Shown piece after piece: positions 60,156-64,000 of a stretch of DNA of 64,000 nt. Positions within the stretch are counted from its first letter, which is position 1. The number at the start of each line of letters is the position of its first letter. The notes under the pieces were generated by a model that was given only the letters and a program-made list of their open reading frames with translations, made no database searches and had not been told where the DNA came from. The stretch covers positions 297,427 to 361,426 of the forward strand of contig DIWP01000001.1 in the NCBI GenBank assembly GCA_002423545.1, given 5' to 3'. Source of the stretch: Thermoleophilia bacterium UBA6103. GTDB taxonomy: Bacteria > Actinomycetota > Thermoleophilia > UBA2241. A program made the position numbers and the translations under genes.

Positions 60156-60770
60156 ATGAAACGGGCGATCATTGCCGCCGTCACCACACTGACGCTGGCC
60201 GGGGTGCTCATGGCGGCGACGCCGGCCCTGGCCAAGGCCGAGAGCACCGCCGACGCCAAGAAGTGGGCGCTCAAGTGGTCCCGTCAGGTGAAGAAGAACC
60301 GGCGCCACGCTCTGGCGCACGCTCAGGCGCTCAGGCAGCGCCTCCCCGTCAAGCTCAAGCGCTCCGTCACCCAGCCCGCCGCGACCTCCGCCGCCCGCCT
60401 CTCCAAGGAGGACTGGAAGGCATACGGTCGCGCCTGTCGAGCCAAGGCACGAGCGCTGGCGAAGTACGTCCGCGCCACCTGGCGCACGATCCGCAACCCG
60501 CGTGGCTCCAGCGTGAGCCGCTGGCTGCCGCTGCTGCGGCACGAGGGTTGGCCGGCTGCCACACACGCCATGTGCCTGCGAGTCATCACGCGCGAGTCGG
60601 GCGGCAACCCGAGCCTGATCGGCTCAGGTGGCTACTACGGCCTGTTCCAGATGGCCTCGTCGTTCAGCCACGGTCGCTACGACCTCCGCAATCCAGTGGT
60701 CAACGTGCGGCTGGCGCGGCAGCTCTACAGCCGCCGCGGCTGGCAGCCCTGGGCTTCGACGGCGTACTGA
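60156..60770 (+). CDS. Secreted lysozyme-like transglycosylase (SLT-type)
   Basis: A 204-residue secreted protein: signal peptide MKRAIIAAVTTLTLAGVLMA with cleavage near ALA-KA, a basic helical region, and a C-terminal lysozyme-like domain. The catalytic Glu is E147 in VITRESGGNPSLIGSGGYYG, followed by LFQM and the final RRGWQPWASTAY. It is a peptidoglycan lytic enzyme or Rpf-like hydrolase acting in the cell wall. The long structured leader upstream suggests RNA-level control, as is common for actinobacterial cell-wall hydrolases. Confidence 0.88.
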   Translation: MKRAIIAAVTTLTLAGVLMAATPALAKAESTADAKKWALKWSRQVKKNRRHALAHAQALRQRLPVKLKRSVTQPAATSAARLSKEDWKAYGRACRAKARALAKYVRATWRTIRNPRGSSVSRWLPLLRHEGWPAATHAMCLRVITRESGGNPSLIGSGGYYGLFQMASSFSHGRYDLRNPVVNVRLARQLYSRRGWQPWASTAY

Positions 60771-60996
60771 CGCACGCGACCGCCGGCGACCTTCTCTCGT
60801 CGTCGGCCTGACGCCGAACGACGTTCCCAACGGCGACGGACGGCGGTCGACGCTGAGCTCATGACGGGCCGCCCGGGCCGCCCGGCCTCCACGGCCGGCG
60901 ATCCGGGCGCCCCGTCGCGTCCCCGCCCGGCAGCGGCGCCGACCCATCTCTCGCGGGCGATGTTTGCCTTGATACCCGTGGGGGTAGTAACCGTTC

Positions 60997-61065
60997 GGCG
61001 ACAGCCCCCCAAGAGTCGCCCCCCCGTAAAGGCCGCCTCCCCCCTGGGCGGCCTTTGCCTTTCTG
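60997..61065 (+). ncRNA. 6C small RNA
   Basis: Two hairpins, each with a six-C loop: GGCGAC (60997-61002), loop AGCCCCCCAAGA, GTCGCC (61015-61020); and AAAGGCCGCC (61028-61037), C6-containing loop, GGCGGCCTTT (61047-61056), followed by GCCTTTCT. Paired C6 loops define the actinobacterial 6C RNA; the second hairpin is an intrinsic terminator. Promoter-like TTTGCC and TAGTAA (60985-60990) lie at proper distance before the first G. Confidence 0.93.
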
Positions 61066-61087
61066 GGCGGTCTCTGACGTTCCGGGA

Positions 61088-62224
61088 TCAGAGCGGCAGA
61101 CGGCGGCCGACCCCGTGCGCCACGGCGCGCTCGTAGACGACTCCCGCGCAGACAATGTCCTGGACCGCGATGCCCAGACTGAGGCAGAAGATGCGCTGGT
61201 GCGCGTCGCTGCGCCCGGCGGCCCGGCCGGCGACGATGTCTCCCAGGTCCGCATCAAGGTCCGGGATGCCGCCCAGTCGCGGGCCGTGCGCCTTCGTCGC
61301 CAGCGTCTGGGCGATGTCGTCGGTCACAAGGCGGTCGCAGGCAGCCATCGCGGCCGGACTCCAGGCCGCGTCGTAGTCGAGAGCCACGGCGAGCGCTCCC
61401 GGCTCCAGCAGGTCCGGTCCCAGTGGCGGCTGCGCGTCGCCCATGGTGATCCCGGTCAGCACGACCCCGGCGCCGGCGCCGACATCCTGCGGACGCTCAC
61501 AGACTTCCACGGTGAGGCCACCGGCGGGATCCGGCCCCTCGGGGTGCCGCTCCCCGGCGGCCGGCAGCTCGCCGGCGGCCACCGGAAGCTCGACCGTCAC
61601 CGGGGGCTCGCCGGCGGCCGGCAGCTCGCCGGTGACCGGAAGCTGGTCGGCGGCGACCAGGTCCGGCATCTCGACGGCGAACGCCGCGGCGGCGGCCGGC
61701 ACGGCATCATGACAACGGACCCTCGCGAGCCCCGGCAGCACCACGGCCAGCGCCCGCACAGCGTTGCGCGCCTGGACGCCGCAGCCCAGGACACCGACAC
61801 ACGAGACGTCCGCGGCAGCCAGGTGACGGGCCGCCACACCGACGCCGGCGCCGGTCCGCAGGCCGGTGATGCGGCCGCCGTCGAGCACGGCCCGCGGCAG
61901 CCCCGTGAGTGGATCGTCGAGCACGATGAGGGCGTTGGTGGCGGGCAGGCCACGGGCGGGATTCTGCGGCATGACCGTCACGAACTTGAGCCCAAGCAGG
62001 CCGCCGGCAGCGCCCTCCCCACCGACCCAGGCCGGCATGACCTGGGCGAACGATCCGCCTCCGCCCTGCAACGTCACCTTGGGCGGCATGGCCACCTCGC
62101 CGGCGCCCTTGATGCGGAAGGCCTCTTCCACGGCCGCCACGACGTCACGCATCGGCGGCTCGAGCGCACGGACGTCCTCGGCGGACAGATACAGCATCTC
62201 GTGGCGGTCGTCGATACGGTCCAA
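61088..62224 (-). CDS. Ornithine cyclodeaminase / mu-crystallin family protein
   Basis: A 378-residue NAD(P)-binding enzyme of the ornithine cyclodeaminase family: MLYLSAEDVRAL, GLKFVTVMPQNPARGLPATN, LDGGRITGLRTGAGVGVAAR and VGVLGCGVQARNAVRALA (dinucleotide loop). Such enzymes act as ornithine cyclodeaminase, alanine dehydrogenase or imine reductase; the substrate is unknown. A repeat-rich insert (P-V-T-G-E-L-P-A-A-G-E units, about residues 192-235) follows the Rossmann start. TTG 62224 is chosen because GGGAGGAGAGGCG precedes it. Confidence 0.88.
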   Translation of the reverse strand: MDRIDDRHEMLYLSAEDVRALEPPMRDVVAAVEEAFRIKGAGEVAMPPKVTLQGGGGSFAQVMPAWVGGEGAAGGLLGLKFVTVMPQNPARGLPATNALIVLDDPLTGLPRAVLDGGRITGLRTGAGVGVAARHLAAADVSCVGVLGCGVQARNAVRALAVVLPGLARVRCHDAVPAAAAAFAVEMPDLVAADQLPVTGELPAAGEPPVTVELPVAAGELPAAGERHPEGPDPAGGLTVEVCERPQDVGAGAGVVLTGITMGDAQPPLGPDLLEPGALAVALDYDAAWSPAAMAACDRLVTDDIAQTLATKAHGPRLGGIPDLDADLGDIVAGRAAGRSDAHQRIFCLSLGIAVQDIVCAGVVYERAVAHGVGRRLPL

Positions 62225-62458
62225 CGCCTCTCCTCCCTGTCGAAGTCATCGACGGTCGTCCCGCCGGACGGCCGCTCGCCCGCGGTCCCACGGCTGCTCG
62301 AATGACGCCGTTCCGGGTGGCGCTCGCCGCCGCCGGTAGAGCGGCGCCGCGCCCGGCGGCGCTCCTCGCGGCGGCGCGAACGGCGCCGTGCCGGCGGCCG
62401 CTCGCCCCGGCTTAGACATGGTGGGCCACGGCACTGCGAACAGGATACCCTGAGCACG
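62225..62458. other. Divergent promoter region with GC-rich repeats
   Basis: No gene recognised. Repeated (C)GCGGCGC(C/G) and GGCCGCTCGCCC elements (about 62268-62405) resemble the repeats within nearby genes. Promoters for the flanking genes must lie here, but no clear -35/-10 pair stands out. Confidence 0.4.
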
Positions 62459-63955
62459 ATGGACAGGGTCGAGATCCTGCTGATGATCGTGGTGGCGTTC
62501 ACCGCCGCCCGGGTGCTCGGACGCATCGCCGAGCGCTTCGGCCTGCCGGGCGTCATCGGCGAGCTGATGGCCGGCGCCATCCTCGGCCCGCAGCTGCTCG
62601 GGTTCCTGCACCCCAACGAGCTGCTCGACGCGCTCTCCGAGCTGGGCGTCATCCTGCTGCTCTTCATGGCCGGCCTGGAGACGCACATCCGGCAGCTCAT
62701 GGCGGTCCGCCGCTCGGCGATCGGCGTCGCCATGTACGGCGCGCTGTTCCCCTTCATCGCCGGTGTCGGAGCGTCCTGGGCCCTCGACTTCGGTCTCGCC
62801 GAGAGCCTCTTCGTCGCCACCGCCCTGATGGCCACCTCGGTCGGCATCACCGTCCGCGTCCTCCGCGACCTCGGCATCCAGGGTCGCAAGTCGGTCCGCA
62901 TCATCCTGGCGTCGGCCGTCCTCGACGACATCCTCGGGCTGCTCACCCTCGTCGTCGTGACGGCTGTGGCACTGGGTCGTGCCAACTACTTCGAGATCGT
63001 GCTGCTGACCGTCGAGGCGGTCACCTACATCCTCTTCGTCTCGCTGATGGGCCCGTGGACCGTCAACAAGTTCTCGCGCCTCCTGCGCAAGCTCCCCAAG
63101 AACCTGCTGTTCGAGCTCGGCCTGGTCTGGATGCTGGCGCTCTCACTGCTGGCTGAATACATCGGGCTGGCGGCCATCGTGGGCGCCTTCCTGGCCGGCC
63201 TGGTGATGTCCGACCTCAAGGAGCACGTGGAGCTCGAGGAGCAGTACCAGCCCCTGGCCTGGTTCTTCGTGCCCTTCTTCTTCGTGCTCATGGGCACGTT
63301 CATCGACTTCGCCGCTTTCGCCCAGCCGATGGTCTCGATCGCCACCGTGACCTTCACCGTGCTGGCGATCGCCACCAAGTACTACGGGGCCCTGCTCGGC
63401 GCGCACCACGAGGGGCGTCAGATCTCGCGCGAGGTCGGGGTCGGCATGATCCCGCGCGGCGAGGTCGGCATTGTGGTCGCCGGCGTTGCCCTGGCGACCG
63501 GCGCCATCGGCGACGACGTCTACACCGCGGTCGTCGGCATGGTCGTCCTCACCACCTTCATCTCGCCGTTCCTCATGAAGCTCGTCTACCTCAAAGACGG
63601 GCAGCTGCGGACGGAGCCGGCTGTGGGCTCTACTCACGCCCATCCGGCGGCCGCGCATCGCCATGGGCCGGGCGGGTCGGCCGCGGGACAGGCCGGCGCG
63701 CAAGGTGGGCCGGCCACGGGACATCGCCACGGGCCGGGTGAGCCGGCGGCAGGACAGGCCGGCGAGCCGGCAGCGGGGCGAGCCGGCACGGCGGTGTGGC
63801 CGGCCGAGACGCGGCGTGGCCGGGCGGTGTGGCCGCCCGAGCACCGCGGGAGCCAGGCGGCCAGGCCGGCAGGGCAGGCCGGCGAGGGACGAGACGAGCC
63901 GGCGACCGGTCGCAGCCGCACGGCAGTGTGGCCGCCCGAGCGGTCCGACGACTGA
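62459..63955 (+). CDS. Kef/CPA2-type cation/proton antiporter with repeat-rich C-terminal tail
   Basis: A 498-residue membrane protein with about 12-13 transmembrane helices over residues 1-385: LGRIAERFGLPGVIGELMAG, LLFMAGLETHIRQL, ASAVLDDILGLLTL (the D-D of the ion path in helix 5), and MIPRGEVGIVVAGVAL. This is the Na+(K+)/H+ exchanger fold. No TrkA-N domain is present. The last ~110 residues are hydrophilic HRHGPG and GQAGEPAAG repeats, including two copies of HRHGPG and three of AVWP. The C-terminal tail is likely cytoplasmic and of unknown role. Confidence 0.92.
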   Translation: MDRVEILLMIVVAFTAARVLGRIAERFGLPGVIGELMAGAILGPQLLGFLHPNELLDALSELGVILLLFMAGLETHIRQLMAVRRSAIGVAMYGALFPFIAGVGASWALDFGLAESLFVATALMATSVGITVRVLRDLGIQGRKSVRIILASAVLDDILGLLTLVVVTAVALGRANYFEIVLLTVEAVTYILFVSLMGPWTVNKFSRLLRKLPKNLLFELGLVWMLALSLLAEYIGLAAIVGAFLAGLVMSDLKEHVELEEQYQPLAWFFVPFFFVLMGTFIDFAAFAQPMVSIATVTFTVLAIATKYYGALLGAHHEGRQISREVGVGMIPRGEVGIVVAGVALATGAIGDDVYTAVVGMVVLTTFISPFLMKLVYLKDGQLRTEPAVGSTHAHPAAAHRHGPGGSAAGQAGAQGGPATGHRHGPGEPAAGQAGEPAAGRAGTAVWPAETRRGRAVWPPEHRGSQAARPAGQAGEGRDEPATGRSRTAVWPPERSDD

Positions 63956-64000
63956 CGGGGGCGGGTCGGCGGGCCCCTGAAGTGGCGGGTCTACGGACCC
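63956..64000. other. Window end, no gene seen
   Basis: 45 bases after the antiporter stop, GC-rich; nothing recognisable. Confidence 0.5.

Overview
The window is about 70% GC with gene-dense, ATGA/GTGA-overlapping operons. A strong match to the actinobacterial 6C RNA, an Asp23/AmaP/DUF2273 cluster, a B12-dependent (class II) ribonucleotide reductase with NrdR, and very high GC3 all point to an actinobacterium, perhaps a deep-branching class. I cannot name the genus. No rRNA, phage, integrase, transposase or CRISPR array is visible.

Layout. 1-2150: end of a dihydrolipoyl dehydrogenase gene, lipA, and a HAD phosphatase in one overlapping operon. 2325-4890: two tandem membrane-anchored PQQ-type beta-propellers. 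5057-12760: a complete selenocysteine locus, with selD (itself a selenoprotein with an in-frame UGA), a membrane protein of unknown function, selA, selB, dodecin, a flavodoxin and tRNA-Sec. 12841-17070: monooxygenase, nitroreductase, and a B12-binding radical SAM RiPP-maturase-like gene preceded by a chain of tiny overlapping ORFs; then a second flavodoxin. 17126-22774: PLP aminotransferase, signal peptidase I, and a MoxR/DUF58/DUF4129 operon. 22886-27805: a cobalamin-riboswitch operon (cobU, PP-loop ATPase, btuF, btuC, and a BtuD fusion). 27877-31828: K+ channel and a MacB-like ABC exporter with lipoprotein. 32148-49492: mixed housekeeping, signalling and envelope genes, including an Asp23/AmaP operon and a candidate small RNA.

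49650-53330 has lower GC and is accessory in character. It holds a frameshifted hicB, a duplicated 3' gene fragment, a YCF48-like propeller, a truncated NYN-domain gene, and an intact Abi/HEPN gene with its own upstream promoter, hairpin RNA and terminator. 53367-57405: nrdR-nrdJ, with a 366-residue LAGLIDADG intein at the RNR active site and two NrdR boxes over the promoter. 57653-63955: dolichol-phosphate-mannose-type glycosyltransferase, DUF1786 protein, a transglycosylase with a long structured leader, 6C RNA, an ornithine cyclodeaminase-like protein and a cation/proton antiporter.

The genes share cofactor themes. Selenium is handled by selD/A/B and tRNA-Sec. Cobalamin is linked by riboswitch-controlled salvage and uptake that could feed the B12-dependent RNR and the B12-type radical SAM enzyme. 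A striking window-wide feature is in-frame, degenerate, GC-rich tandem repeats (typically 7- or 9-codon units) in loops and at the ends of unrelated proteins, with matching direct repeats just beyond several 3' gene ends.
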